A stretch of DNA of 64,000 nucleotides from assembly GCA_023512835.1 (NCBI GenBank), contig CM042087.1:6144550-6208549 (forward strand), read 5' to 3'. The notes beneath the pieces were generated by a model. It was not told the origin of the DNA, searched no databases, and saw only the letters and a program-made list of their open reading frames with translations. Both the position numbers and the translations under genes were made by a program. Every line of letters starts with the position of its first letter. Position 1 is the first letter of the stretch. Shown in pieces: positions 21,747-32,398 of the stretch. This DNA is from Taxillus chinensis (lineage: Eukaryota; Streptophyta; Magnoliopsida; Santalales; Loranthaceae).

Positions 21747-22870
21747 TTATGTATGTAACGGTAAGAATATGCGATCCAGCACCTTGAGTTCTTCATTTTC
21801 ATAATAAGGTTTTAGGCGCTGGCCATTGACTTCGAATATCCCACCTACTGTGGACTGAATCTCTACTCCGCCATAAGGAAACACTGCTCGAACAGTATAA
21901 GGTCCAATCCATTTGGATCTGAGCTTACCAGGAAATAATTTCAATCGAGAGTTAAACAATAACACCTTTTGACCGGGCTGAAAGGTATGTGGAAGAATTT
22001 TGCTATCATGCCATGCTTTATTCTTCTCCTTATACAACTTAGCATTTTCATAAGCCTCCATCTTGAACTCATCAAGCTCATTTAGCTGAAGCAATCTTTC
22101 CTCTCCAGATGCAAGTGGATTTAAGTTCAATTTCTTTATAGCCCAATATGCACGGTGGTCGAATTCAATTGGCAGATGACATGCTTTACCAAACACTAAT
22201 CGATAAGGTGACATTCCAATCGGTGTTTTGAAGGCTGTACGATATGCCCATAAAGCATCGTCTAATTTCAAAGCCCAATTTTCCGTTGGAACCCACCGGT
22301 TTTCTCTAAGATTTGTTTGATCTCATGATTAGAGACCTCCGCTTGACCATTGGCTTGTGGGTGGTAAGCCAAAGCTTTCCTGTGTTGCACTCCATATTTC
22401 TTAAGTAAACCAAGTAAACAATTTATTGCAAAAATGACTGCCCCCATCACCGATTATTGCTCTAGGAGTTCCAAACCTGGTAAAGATATTTTTATGAATG
22501 AAAGAAGTAACCACACGAGCATCATTCCTATGTCAGTATATAGGAATAACCATAAAGTCAATCCCCCACAAATCAAATAGCTCAACTACGAGAACTCCAG
22601 TCTGTGGCATCTCCTAACGTCGAGTAATACGACCCATACGCTGACATTTGTCACATGCCTTGACAAATAAGTGTCCTTAAACAGTGTAGGCCAATAGAAA
22701 CCACTTTGTAGAATCTTTGCAGCTGTCCTTTGAACACCGAAATGACCAGCATGTAAAGAAGCATGACGTGGTTGAGAATGGCTAGTACTTCTTTCTCCTG
22801 GAATACACCGACGGATTACATGATCAGCACATCTTTTAAACAGAATTGGTTCCTCCCATAGATATCACCG
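21747..22870 (-). pseudogene. element B integrase (stops and a core deletion)
   Basis: The C-terminal part (21747-22271, 174 codons) reads [31 protein letters not shown] and [13 protein letters not shown], typical Athila integrase. Upstream pieces show GDGGSHF, where the second catalytic Asp appears in a phrase close to the usual SDGG form, and KACDKCQR, the cysteine pair of the HHCC finger near 22650. Around 22535-22560 the stretch that should hold the first half of the DDE core is missing, leaving only a few codons and a stop. Additional in-frame stops make it inactive. Confidence 0.75.
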
Positions 22871-24579
22871 GACTTCATGTAAGAATCATTTTTTTGTTGG
22901 TAAGTAAAATTGTCTAGCACAATTTGACATGCATGAAAGTTAGCAATGTCGGGAAACCAAGGTGTGAGTTCTTCACAAGATAGTAGTTGTTCATTAGGAA
23001 AGGAGGCTTGGATATCAAGTTCCTAAACCCCATCTTTGTTGGCTTCCATTCTTGATAAATGATCTCGTTACTCCATTTGCTATCCCCTTCATATCTCTTA
23101 TCTCAATGTCAAACTCTTGGAGCAGAAGAATCCATCTGATGAGTCTTGGTTTTGCATCCTTCTTTCTGAATAAATAGCGAATAGCTGCATGATTAGTATA
23201 CACCACTACCTTTGTGCCAAGTAAGTATGGGCGAAATTTCTCACAAGCAAATACCACAGTTAACAACTTTTTCTCTGTCGTAGTGTAATTCAACTGAGCA
23301 TCACATAGAGTCTTCTGGCATAATAGATAGCTCAAAATATTTTGTCCCTCCGCTGGCCTAATACTGCTCCTACAGCATAATTGCTTGCATCATATATCAT
23401 TTCAAAGGGTAATGACCAGTCTAGTGACACAATTATAGGTGCAGTGGTCAGTCTTGTTTTCAGCTCCTCAAAGGCCACTTCACAATATGTAGAGAATAAA
23501 AAATGAGTATCCTTTTCTAGTAAGGTACTCAAGGGCTTTGCTATTTTTCAAAAATCTTTTATAAATCTTCTGTAGAAACCTGCATGCCCCAGAAAACTTC
23601 GAAGTGCTTTTACATTTGTTGGAGGTGGTAACTGCTCAATCCTAGAGATTTTCGCCCTGTCCACTTCCAATCCAGCAGATGACACCTTATGGCCCAAGAC
23701 AATCCCCTCCTTCACCATGAAGTGACATTTCTCCCAATTGAGAACTAGGTGTTTTTCTTTGCATCTTTGTAACACCAAAATCAAATGCTTCAGACATTGT
23801 TCAAAAGAGGAGCCAAATACAGGAAAGTCATCCATGAAGACTTCCATCACTTCCTCAATAAGCCCATGAAAAATAGACATCATTCATCACTGGAAAGCAA
23901 TAGGTGCATTGCACAAACCAAAGGGCATTCGCCTGAAAGCATATGTGCCAAACGGGCACGTAAATGTTGTCTTTTCTTGGTCTACTGGAGCTATTGCTAT
24001 CTGGTTGTACCCTGAATAGCCATCCAAAAAGCAATAGTGAGAATAACCTGCAAGTCTATCAAGCATCTGATCTATGAATGGCAATGGAAAGTGATCCTTT
24101 CTTGTGGCTGCATTGAGCTTCCTGTAATCAATACATATTCTCCAACCTGTTACTGTTCGTGTGGGTATGAGCTCATTGTCTTCATTTCTTACCACTGTCA
24201 TGCCCCCCTTGTTTGGCACAACTTGGACTGGACTGACCCATTGGCTGTCGGATATTGCATATATGATGCCCACATCAAGCCATTTCAACACCTCTTTCCT
24301 TACAACTTCTTTCGTAGCTGGATTTAGTCTTCTTTGGTGCTCCACACTTGGTTTATACTCTTCTTCCAATAGGATCTTGTGCATACGAATAGTGGGACTA
24401 ATACCCTTTATATCATCAAGGGTCCAACCAAGTGCTCCTTTATAATTTCTAAGCACTTGTAACAACTGATCCTTTTCTTCAACTGTTAGATCTCTTGCAA
24501 CAATTACTGGAAAACTATCAGTTTCATCTAAAAATGCATATTTTAAATGTTCTGGTAACTGCTTGAGTTCTGGTGGTGC
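22871..24579 (-). pseudogene. element B reverse transcriptase and RNase H (Athila type)
   Basis: RT begins in 23887-24465 with [28 protein letters not shown] and MPFGLCNAP. Two in-frame stops follow at about 23884, then 23548-23883 carries the catalytic FMDDF (Asp-Asp) and LNWEKCHFMVKEGIVLGH, a phrase typical of Athila. RNase H (23015-23532) shows [16 protein letters not shown] with the first Asp, and [10 protein letters not shown], where the usual Asp is Asn. RT copies RNA to DNA and RNase H removes the RNA strand. The many frame breaks show this copy is dead. Confidence 0.85.
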
Positions 24580-24894
24580 TTATTTTTGTTCTGGTAAAGC
24601 CACTTTATTTAATTCTTCATAGATTGATTCTTGAACTCTGACAAACACCTCTTCACATTGTTGCAGTTGTAAGTCAACATCCCTAGTAATCATAGGTATG
24701 TTGAAGATTTCTTCAATACAATTAGCTATGGAATCTAGCCACACATGGATTCTTCTTCCTCCTGGATAGGACATGGACTCTGCCATTTTAAACACTATTT
24801 TTTCTTCATCCATTCTAAAGGTGAGAGATCCATGCTGAATATCAATTAATGCTCTTCCAGTGTGCAAAAATGGTCGCCCAAGAATGAGTTGTAT
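24580..24894 (-). pseudogene. element B protease C-terminal part
   Basis: The frame reads IQLILGRPFLHTGRALIDI, the standard C-terminal flap-end of Athila protease, followed by the acidic protease-RT linker. It is cut off at 24894 by element C; the missing upstream part lies at 53688-53934, ending in FYFPVDF-like and VLDIEKD phrases. The TGTAT duplication at both junctions confirms the split. Confidence 0.82.
24890..24894. other. target-site duplication TGTAT of element C, left copy
   Basis: TGTAT precedes the TGTCACG LTR start and recurs at 53683-53687 right after the TTACA end of the other LTR. Both sit in the same protease sequence of element B. Confidence 0.88.
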
Positions 24895-25926
24895 TGTCAC
24901 GCCCCGGTTTTCCAACCCGAGGAGACCGGAACGCGACCCTCCCTTTATCCGGGTTTGGATAAAGGGGTAGAATACAACATACGCTTCACATTTTATTTTC
25001 AGAAACCAAAATCACATAATTATTAAATTCAAACCACATGCCTTTATTGTTTCTCAAACTTCATTACAATATCTCCCCGCTAGGGTTACAATGCCTCAAC
25101 AAGATTACATAATGCAAATAACATAAAACAAAGCCACAAAGCAGAACTCTTCCACCTTGGTGTTCCCACCTAACGCCTGTAGGTTCCTGCAAGAAAACAC
25201 ATCATAGTAGGAGGGGTGAGCATCCACAGCTCAGTAGGGATCATGTCTCCTAAACCCATCCCATGCTCCTAGCATCTACATGCCATGTGTACAAGTGCAG
25301 TGTCGTGTTACAATAGTTTCAACGAGACAATAACAAACCACATCGGTAGTTACAATTCTCCCACATAAACCACAAGTGATTTAACCGCCTCTTCAAGCCA
25401 ATAATTTAACCGCCTTTCAGGCATAGTTTCCCACGGTCGGTCTCAACGACATTAACTCAGCCTCTCGGCTCAGGCTCCACGGCGACATCTCAGCCTCTCG
25501 GGCTCACGGTCGTCTCACGACATCAACTCGACCTCTCGGGCTCCACGGTCGATCTCCCGCGACATCAACTCAGCCTTTCAGGCTCCACGGGTACACAAGC
25601 ATTTCCTCAGCCTCTCAGGCTTCTTAGGCTCCACAGACATAACAACAAACATTTAACATATATCTCAGTTATTCAGGCATAACAACAAACATTTAACATG
25701 CATGTCCACCCTGGTATAACATCAAACACCTAGCGTACATATCCTCACAGACATTACATCAAACACTTTTCAGGCATAACCACACTTGCATAACATCAAT
25801 CGCATAACATGCATGGCCTCACAGGCATAATATCAAACACCTAGTGTGCAGTGCCACACAGGCCTAATCTCATCCCCATACATGCCACTGAAGGCCAACA
25901 TCCATATAGGAGATCACACCTATATA
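24895..25926 (-). repeat. element C 3' LTR, first segment
   Basis: Matches 51819-52815 of the right LTR closely, including the transcribed sub-repeats built on cagcctctcaggctccac (25440-25640). It ends at CTATATA where a TRIM begins. The LTR continues at 45439. Confidence 0.9.
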
Positions 25927-26431
25927 TGTAACGACCCATGAGTGGGTGTTAGTCCCACATTGCTTGCTGAGGAGAATAAAGTCCGCCTTATAGGAGGGGA
26001 CGGATACCTCACCTCATAGGGACGCGTTTTGGGCGAGGCCCAAACACAAAACCATGCGGAGCAGGCCATGAGGGCGAGGCCCAAGACTGGTTGGCCAAAG
26101 CGGACAAAATTCTTGTGACGGGTATGGGCTGGGCTATCTCGGATGGTATCAGAGCCAGACCCGGAGCGGTGTGCCATGGTCCCACGGGGACATGGGCCTC
26201 CTAAGGGGGTGGATTGTAACGACCCATGAGTGGGTGTTAGTCCCACATTGCTTGCTGAGGAGAACAAAGTCCGCCTTATAGGAGGGGACGGATACCTCAC
26301 CTCACAGGGACGCGTTTTGGGCGAGGCCCAAAGACAAAACCGTGCGGAGCAGGCCATGAGGGCAAGGCCCAAGACTGGTTGGCCAAAGCGGACAAAATTC
26401 TTGTGACGGGTATGGGCTGGGCTATCTTAGA
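25927..26431 (+). mobile_element. TRIM-like miniature LTR element (505 bp)
   Basis: Two 217-bp direct repeats (25927-26143 and 26215-26431), both starting TGTAACGACCCATGAGTG, flank a 71-bp centre. The centre starts with the primer site TGGTATCAGAGCC at 26144 and ends with the purine tract AAGGGGGTGGAT. There is no coding capacity. The repeats end GGCTATCTCGGA and GGCTATCTTAGA, so the canonical CA end is absent. The same family occurs at 59134-59590. It sits directly against the LTR of element D with one base between and has no own target duplication. Confidence 0.85.
26144..26214 (+). other. TRIM internal domain: Met-type primer site and polypurine tract
   Basis: TGGTATCAGAGCC (26144-26156) is a perfect match to the complement of the initiator tRNA-Met 3' end. 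AAGGGGGTGGAT (26203-26214) precedes the second repeat. These are the only replication signals the element carries. Confidence 0.85.
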
Positions 26432-26432
26432 T

Positions 26433-26592
26433 TGTTACGCCCCAAATTTCCTTCTGCCTGGAAATGGGTAATGACTGCCCATGCCCGCACCCGAAGGGTC
26501 AAGGGTTCGGTGTAAACACCAAAGTGAGGACACCTACCGCGGGTGCTGTCCTATCCCTGTAACACAAGTCAACATGCCTAGGGGCACGTACC
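26433..26592 (-). repeat. element D 3' LTR, first segment (160 bp)
   Basis: Matches 43100-43260 of the right LTR (aaatttccttct, aagggtcaagggttcggtgt, accgcgggtgctgtcc). It is cut by element E after GTACC at 26588-26592 and resumes at 35509. Confidence 0.9.
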
Positions 26593-26942
26593 TGTAATGA
26601 CCCGTGTTTTGGGTAGAACAAGCTGGAACGAAGATGAACAATACCTTGGGCGAACGCTTGGGTCGAAAGGTGGAAGACCCGAAGATTTAGGTCGTAGGGT
26701 CGAAGACCGATGGTCGAAGTTCGAAGGTTTGAGGGTCGAAAGTTAGATCTTCGAGATAGATCTTCGAGGTCGCGTTTCCAGCTAATCTTCGAAGGAGTGT
26801 TTCTACGAGTCTTCGTGGCTTGGTTGTTAGAGAGTGTAATGAGCTCAAGTGGGAGCGTGTAGAGGCTGCGTGTGACAATGACCATGTTCGGATTGTGGGT
26901 ATTTTGTCCTGTGTGGAAGCGGAGTGGTTAGTTCATGTTTTA

Positions 26943-27151
26943 TTTATCAAAACTACGTCGTTTTGATGGTGTGTTTCATTTATCAAAACTACGTCGTTTT
27001 GATGGTGTGTTTCATTTATCAAAACTACGTCGTTTTGATGGTGTGTTTCATTTATCAAAACTACGTCGTTTTGATGGTGGGATTTCATTTATCAAAACTA
27101 CGTCGTTTTGATGGTGGGATTTCATTTATCAAAACTACGTCGTTTTGATAA
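26943..27151 (+). promoter_or_regulatory. six tandem copies of a palindromic ACGT-core element upstream of a TATA box
   Basis: Six units of 36-37 bp each contain TCAAAACTACGTCGTTTTGA flanked by one more A and T, an inverted repeat around TACGTC. The array ends 10-12 bp upstream of TATAAA (27162-27167). TACGTC resembles ACGT-core bZIP sites. The array recurs in the 3' LTR (34115-34322) with one copy mutated. Other LTRs in the window carry one or two copies. Confidence 0.85.
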
Positions 27152-27161
27152 GTGAGGTCTA

Positions 27162-27167
27162 TATAAA
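27162..27167 (+). promoter_or_regulatory. TATA box of element E 5' LTR
   Basis: TATAAA in ctatataaagagg, right after the palindrome array and about 60 bp before the GA-rich leader. The identical context occurs at 34334-34339 in the 3' LTR. Confidence 0.75.
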
Positions 27168-27696
27168 GAGGAGCTCTCTTTATTTTAGGTTTAGGGTTTT
27201 TGTTGTCGGCCACCCGGCGCGTCAGAGAGAGAGAGAGAGGGAGATTGAGAGAGAGGGCTCCGGTTCGTGGTTGTCGTTGTCATTCCCGTGGTTGGACGGC
27301 ATTAAGCGTGGAGGCAAGAGCGTGGAGGATCTTTGAGGTAGGGGTTCTGTCTTTCCTGGTATGTTCCGGGGTTAGGCCCTGTGGATATTTTGTAAAGTTT
27401 CCATTGTTATTGCTATAATACTTATATGTAAATTCATATAGGTGTGATCTCCTATATGAATGTTGGCCTTCAATGGCGATTTTGGTGTGTTTCTAGTGTT
27501 TGTGTGATGCATGAAAAGTGTTCAATAAAATGCCTATGTGACATGCCTGCTACATGTTTGAGAAAATGCCTGTGCGGCTGGGTTTATGAGTCCGTGAATT
27601 TATGCACACGAATTGCTTGGTTTTATACCTGTGAGGCTTGGCATGCTAAGTGTTCGATGTTATGTCTGTGTGACTAAGTGTGGCTATGTGTCTTTG

Positions 27697-27845
27697 TGTT
27701 CTTGGAACCCGGTGGTCGTGGAAGCCTCTGGACTGTTCTTGGAACCCGGTGGTCGTGGAAGCCTGGGACTGTTCTTGGAACCCAGTGGTTGTGGAAGCCC
27801 GGGACTGTTCTTGGAACCCGGTGGTCGTGGAAGCCCGGGAGTGTT
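27697..27845 (+). repeat. 37-bp minisatellite in element E 5' LTR (four units)
   Basis: Units begin gttcttggaacccggtggtc and include cgtggaagcc; four copies are in tandem. A matching array lies at about 34867-35005 in the 3' LTR and a related one in reverse orientation at 57463-57672 (G2). It lies downstream of TATA and so would be transcribed. Peptides read through it are repeat artefacts. Confidence 0.85.
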
Positions 27846-28344
27846 TATGTACCAGCCCGTGTGTGATTGTATTTGTTGTTATAGCTGGTAATTATATCTG
27901 GTAGAATAATTGTAGCACGACACAAGCACTTGTACACAAGGCATGTAGATATTAGGTGCATGGGATGGGTTGGGGAGACATGATCCCTACCGAGCCGTGG
28001 TTGCTCACCTCTCCTACCATGTTGTTTTATTTACAGGAACCTACATGCGTTAGGTGGGAACACCAAAGTGGAAGTCCTCCTTGTGGCTTGCTCATCATTA
28101 TTTTGGGTTGTCTTGCTTTTCTTTTTGTAACTTTATAACCCCGGTGGGGAGATTGTAATGTGGAGTTCAATGTAATAAAAGTGTGTTTTGAACGTATTTG
28201 CTATGTTTGGACTCAATAAATATAAGGTTGTTCTATGAATATAAAATGTGAGGTGTATGTTGTACTCTAACCCCTCTATCCAACTTGGGTAAAGGGAGGG
28301 TCACGTTCCGGTCTCCTCGGGTTGGAAATCCGGGCGTGACAATA

Positions 28345-28360
28345 TGGTATCGGAGCATGG
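28345..28360 (+). other. element E primer-binding site
   Basis: TGGTATCGGAGCATGG, 3 bp after the LTR. It differs by one base from the initiator tRNA-Met complement seen at the same place in element F. Confidence 0.88.
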
Positions 28361-28750
28361 TCTAGTTGGCCTAGGGTAGTGGGCGGACTTGGTTATCTTG
28401 AGTCCTTTGGAGGAGCCTGGAGGGACGTGCCTGATCAACATGGTCCTCTTGGAGCCTCTAAGGTGTACTTGGGGTAGTCCAGTCTTGTGGTAGGATTTGC
28501 ATGCATTGGCATTAGGGCACTAGTTGCATTTCTTGTGAATGTATGCTAAACCGTGGATAAGATCATATGATTAAGTGAAATGTGCAACTCGATTTGTTTA
28601 ACAATGTGTACTGAATCGTGCAATGTGATTGATGCAATGTATGTGTGTAATGTCATGTGATAGTGGAATTGATCAGCGGGGTAGAGGTAGTGACGCGATA
28701 GATTATAAAATTTGTTTTGACGTTTGTGCTTCTTACTTCGTGTAGTAAGA
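28361..28750 (+). other. element E leader before gag
   Basis: About 390 bp of untranslated sequence between primer site and gag ATG. The same leader appears in reverse orientation at 51370-51800 (C) and forward at 63193-63661 (F). No ORF was seen. Confidence 0.65.
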
Positions 28751-29949
28751 ATGCCGCCGAGGAGAGTGACACGTGCGTCCGGGGCAGTGGCTGATGAGTC
28801 ATCTGCCCATGAGGGTCCGGGTGCGGGACCGTCCGTTGGAGGGCATGCGTTGTTACTGGCACAACTACAAGAAGGCATCCGGCTGGAGGTACGAGAGCTA
28901 CGGGAGGGACTCCGGCAGGACGTTCGGGAGGAGGTGCGCCGTGAGATGGCAGCACAGCAGGTGGTGCCACCACCACCACCACCAATGGGAGAACTACCTC
29001 GTGAGCGTGAAGTTTCTCCGCGTGGTATACCGACTCGTGCAGAGGATGATGTGGTGACACGTTCGGAAGGAACAACCTCCACGATTTAAAGGGGGGGGAG
29101 GACCCGGTGTTAGGCGAGCACGGGCCGAGGCAGATCGAGCATGTGTTTTCCTTTCTCCTACCCCGGGAGGAGGATAAGGTGAGACTGGCCATTCGGCAAC
29201 CGGAAGGGGATGCTCGGAGTGGTGGTTGAGTGTCGCGGGGAGCCGTGCGGTGCGGTTCATGCTTTGGGAGGAGTTTCTACGCCTCTTCCATGATGAGTTC
29301 TTCCCGGAATCTTTGAGATGGCGAAGAGAGAGGAATTTGGCACCTGAAGCAAGGATCAAAGACGGTGCCCGAGTATGAGCGGGAGTTCCGGAGTCCGAGT
29401 AGGTTTGCCCCCGAGACGGTGGTAAAGGAGGACCTGAAGGCCCACAAGTTCACTCGGGTCTTAGGCCAGCCCTTAGGGAGAGGGTGGTGATTCTACGTTT
29501 GAGGACATATCTGAGGTCGTTGAGACAGCACGTATAGCCGAGAGGGAGGTGGAGGATGGGAGCAGGTCCATCAGGGTCGTCGGTTGCAAGGTGGGTCCGA
29601 ACGCGATTCGGGGTCCAAGAGGCCTAAGACCGAGGAGAGAGATAGCGGTTCCTTCCGCGGCATGGGACAGACATTGGTGAACCCAGGGAGGTCTAGCTTT
29701 GGCGGTGGCAAACAGGGCGGTCCAGCAAGAGGTCTCCCCGGCGGTTGTTCTGCCCGTGGGGAGCAAGGCCACTTGAGGAAGGAGTGTCCAAAGAGGGACC
29801 GGAAATGCCATCGTTGTGGACGAGAGGGCCATCCGAGCCGGGTTTGCCGGAGCGGCAACAGGGGAGTTGGAGGCATGACATCCAAGACAAGGAGTGATGC
29901 CGGTTTCCGTGCACCAGCGAGAGAGACCAGCTTGTCGGTGGCCGGCTAG
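28751..29949 (+). pseudogene. element E gag (frameshifted)
   Basis: The start MPPRRVTRASGAVADES at 28751 matches gag starts in C, D and F, so this ATG is chosen over the in-frame ATG at 28724. A basic/acidic coiled-coil region (REGLRQDVREEVRREMA) and a proline run follow. The frame breaks at a G run near 29089 and several more times across the capsid part. The C-terminal frame 29584-29949 has two knuckles. The first has lost its second Cys (CSARGEQGHLRKEC). The second is complete (CHRCGREGHPSRVC). Gag forms the particle and packages RNA; this copy cannot. Confidence 0.82.
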
Positions 29950-30800
29950 TCAGGCAGGATCGAATCGGACCCGACCTCGGGGGGAGGCCGGAGCGGCGAC
30001 AGACCGAAGCCGGAGGCAGCCTTGGCGGGAAGCGCCCAGCCGAGTGAGCCGACCGGTGGCACGGGCCAAGGGAGGGTGTTTGCCTGGAGGCGACGTACCC
30101 GGAGGAGGCCGAACTACCACCCCCACCAGCGAGGGTGGAGCAAGACCATCGGTGGTTAGAGGTACCCTTTTGATCTCCCGTACATTAGCTTCTGTTCTTT
30201 TCGATACGGGTACATCGTGTTCGTTTGTTCTTGAGCTTGTGATAGATAGCTTGGGGTTAGCTTGTGTGGAGGCAGCGAAGCCCCTAGTTGTTGAGTCTCC
30301 AGTGGAGGGTATGATTGAGGTGTGGCGTGTTTGCCGTGATTGTGTGCTAACCATAGGAGAGGTGGAGCTGCGTTTTGACTTGCATGTGATGCCTTTGCGT
30401 ACGTTTGACCTGATCTTGGGTATGGATTGGCTTATGGCTTTCCAGGCCAAGATAGCTTATCGGTGGCGGGTATCCTTCGTGACACCTGCAGGGACCTCTT
30501 GCACCCTGCAGGGGGAGTGGGACCGTGAGGCGAGTCGGGCCGGGCCGGTGTTGGACCAGTGGGGTGCCATTACCCACAGGTTGGCAGCCCTGACCTTGCC
30601 GAGGAGGGGAAGGTGGAAAAGAGGGTGTGGCCCGTTGTTGTGGACCAATTTCGGGATGTTTTTCCTGAAGTGTTGAGGAGTTTGCCACCTAAGAGGAGTG
30701 TGGAGTTCACCATTGAGTTGGTGCCTGGGGACGGGTCCGATTTCCCAAGTAGCATATCGTATGGGGCCAGCTGAGTTGAGGGAACTTCGAGAGGCAAATC
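29950..30800 (+). pseudogene. element E protease and protease-RT linker
   Basis: The frame 29894-30676 contains VVRGTLLISRTLASVLFDTGTSC-type sequence with an intact catalytic DTG near 30208, then the LGMDWLMAF phrase of Tekay proteases at about 30415-30445. The frame is lost near 30600 by a base deletion in the linker (compare [10 protein letters not shown] in D). Retroviral aspartic protease processes the polyprotein. The catalytic triad is intact here, but the frame does not continue into RT. Confidence 0.82.
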
Positions 30801-32398
30801 GAGGAGTTGGTGGGCCAAGGGTATATCGGACCGAGTACTTCACCTTGGGGTGCTCCGGTGCTCTTTGCTAAGAAGGCCGATGGCACACTTCGTCTCTGCA
30901 TCGACTACAAGAAGTCGAATTCGTGGATCGTGAAGAACAAGTACCCGTTGCCTCGGATAGATGACCTGTTTGACCAATTGAGTGGAGCCCAGGTGGTTTT
31001 CCAAAATAGATTTACGGTTGGGGTATCATCAGTTGAGGGTTAGGGAGGGAGACATCCCTAAGACGGCCTTTCGGTGCAGGTATAGGCACTACGAGTGGAT
31101 AGTGATGCCTTTTGGGCTCACTAATGCGCCGGCAGTATTTATGCATTTGATGAACCAAGTCTTTGCCCTATACTTAGACTCGTTCGTGGTGGTGTTTATC
31201 GACGATATCTTGGTGTATTCCAAGACCGAGAAGGAGCATGTGGAGCACTTGGCAACAGTGTTGCGAACCTTGAGGGACCAACGTTGTTTGCTAAGTTTAG
31301 CAAGTGTGAGTTTTGGCCGCAGGAGGTTCACTTTCTTGGCCACGTGGTGTCAGTGAGGGAGTTAGGGTGGACCCAGCCAAGATTGAGGCGGTATCATCAT
31401 GGGAGAGGCCAACCAATGTTTTCGAGATTCGTAGCTTTCTTAGTTTGGCAGGCTATTATCGCCGTTTTGTAGAGGGGTTCTCCCGTTTGGCGGCTCCTAT
31501 GACGGCGTTGACTAGGAAAGGAGTGAAATTTGAGTGGACAGACAAGTGCCAGCGGGCGTTTGAGACTCTCAAAACCCGTTTGACCACCACCTGTGTTGAG
31601 GTTGCCTAGGGAGGATATTCGGTATGAGGTATCTTGTGATGCATCTAGGGTTGGTTTGGGGTGTGTGCTTATGCAGGAGCATAGTGTGGTCGCTTATGGG
31701 TCGAGGCATTGAATCCTCATGAGCAGAATTATCCTACCCATGACCTTGAGTTAGCGGCCGTCATCTTCGCCCTGAAGAGTTGGCAGCACTACCTCTTGGG
31801 GGGAAAAGTTTGTGGTGTTCTCGGATCACAAGAGCCTTCAGTACATCTTTACACGAAGGACTTGAATTTGAGGCAAAGGAGATGGGTGGAGTATTTGCGG
31901 ACCTTTGACTTTACTCTTGCCTATACCCCGGGCAAGGGTAATCTTGTAGGCGACGCGTTGAGCAGGAGAGGGAAAGCCGAGGTGGCCGTGAGAGAGTGGA
32001 AGGCGATGGAGCGGTTGGCGATGTTGCGGCTGCGGCCTATTGTTCGTGATGGTGGGACAATCCTGAGTCCTTTGGTGGTTGTGCCCGAGTTGTACCAACG
32101 CGTCCGGGAGGGACAGCTGGGTGACATCGAGTGTGAGGTTCTCCGTGCCCGTATTGAGGCCGGGGAGCTATCCGAGGACCGGACAGAGGGTCTTGAGCAT
32201 GAGTTGTCGTTTCGGGGGCGGTTGGTTGTAGCTTCTTCCCTCAGGGATGAGGTGATGAGGGAGTTTCACCAATCTAGAGTTCTCGTGCATCCAGGGGGCA
32301 CGAAGATGTACCATGCGCTTCGAGGACATTTTTGGTGGCTTGGGATGAAACGCGATGTGGCTGCCTTTGTTTCGCGGTGCCTCACGTGTCGCAGGTGA
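30801..32398 (+). pseudogene. element E reverse transcriptase, RNase H and integrase zinc finger
   Basis: RT starts at 30807 ([17 protein letters not shown]). It shifts near 31000, continues with [20 protein letters not shown] and the catalytic FIDDILVYS at about 31198-31224, and shifts again near 31280-31350 to [15 protein letters not shown]. RNase H appears in 31709-32398 ([20 protein letters not shown], with D/E residues) and continues into the integrase finger with HQSRVLVHPGGTKMYH and CLTCR. At least five indels break the gene. Confidence 0.85.

Larger units (their letters stand above)
26593..28341 (+). repeat. element E 5' LTR (1749 bp)
   Basis: Pairs with 33779-35508. The 5' copy has an additional 14-bp segment near 26705 (gaccgatggtcgaa) that the 3' copy lacks. 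In order it contains a tcgaag-rich U3 start, six palindrome repeats (26943-27151), a TATA box, a GA-rich 5' leader (27225-27260) and a 37-bp minisatellite (27697-27845). It ends just before the Met primer site. Confidence 0.92.

Noticed and set aside
27613..27904. Overlapping plus-strand ORFs with repeated WNPVVVEA-type peptides, and similar ones at 34800-35070 and 57412-57780
   Set aside because: They are read-through of the 37-39-bp LTR minisatellites in all frames; a tandem unit without stops gives ORFs on both strands. No start context or domain.
28546..30843. Many long minus-strand ORFs opposite E's gag-pol
   Set aside because: They are GC-rich antisense shadows of gag and protease; no domain, no consistent start and no counterpart conserved in D.
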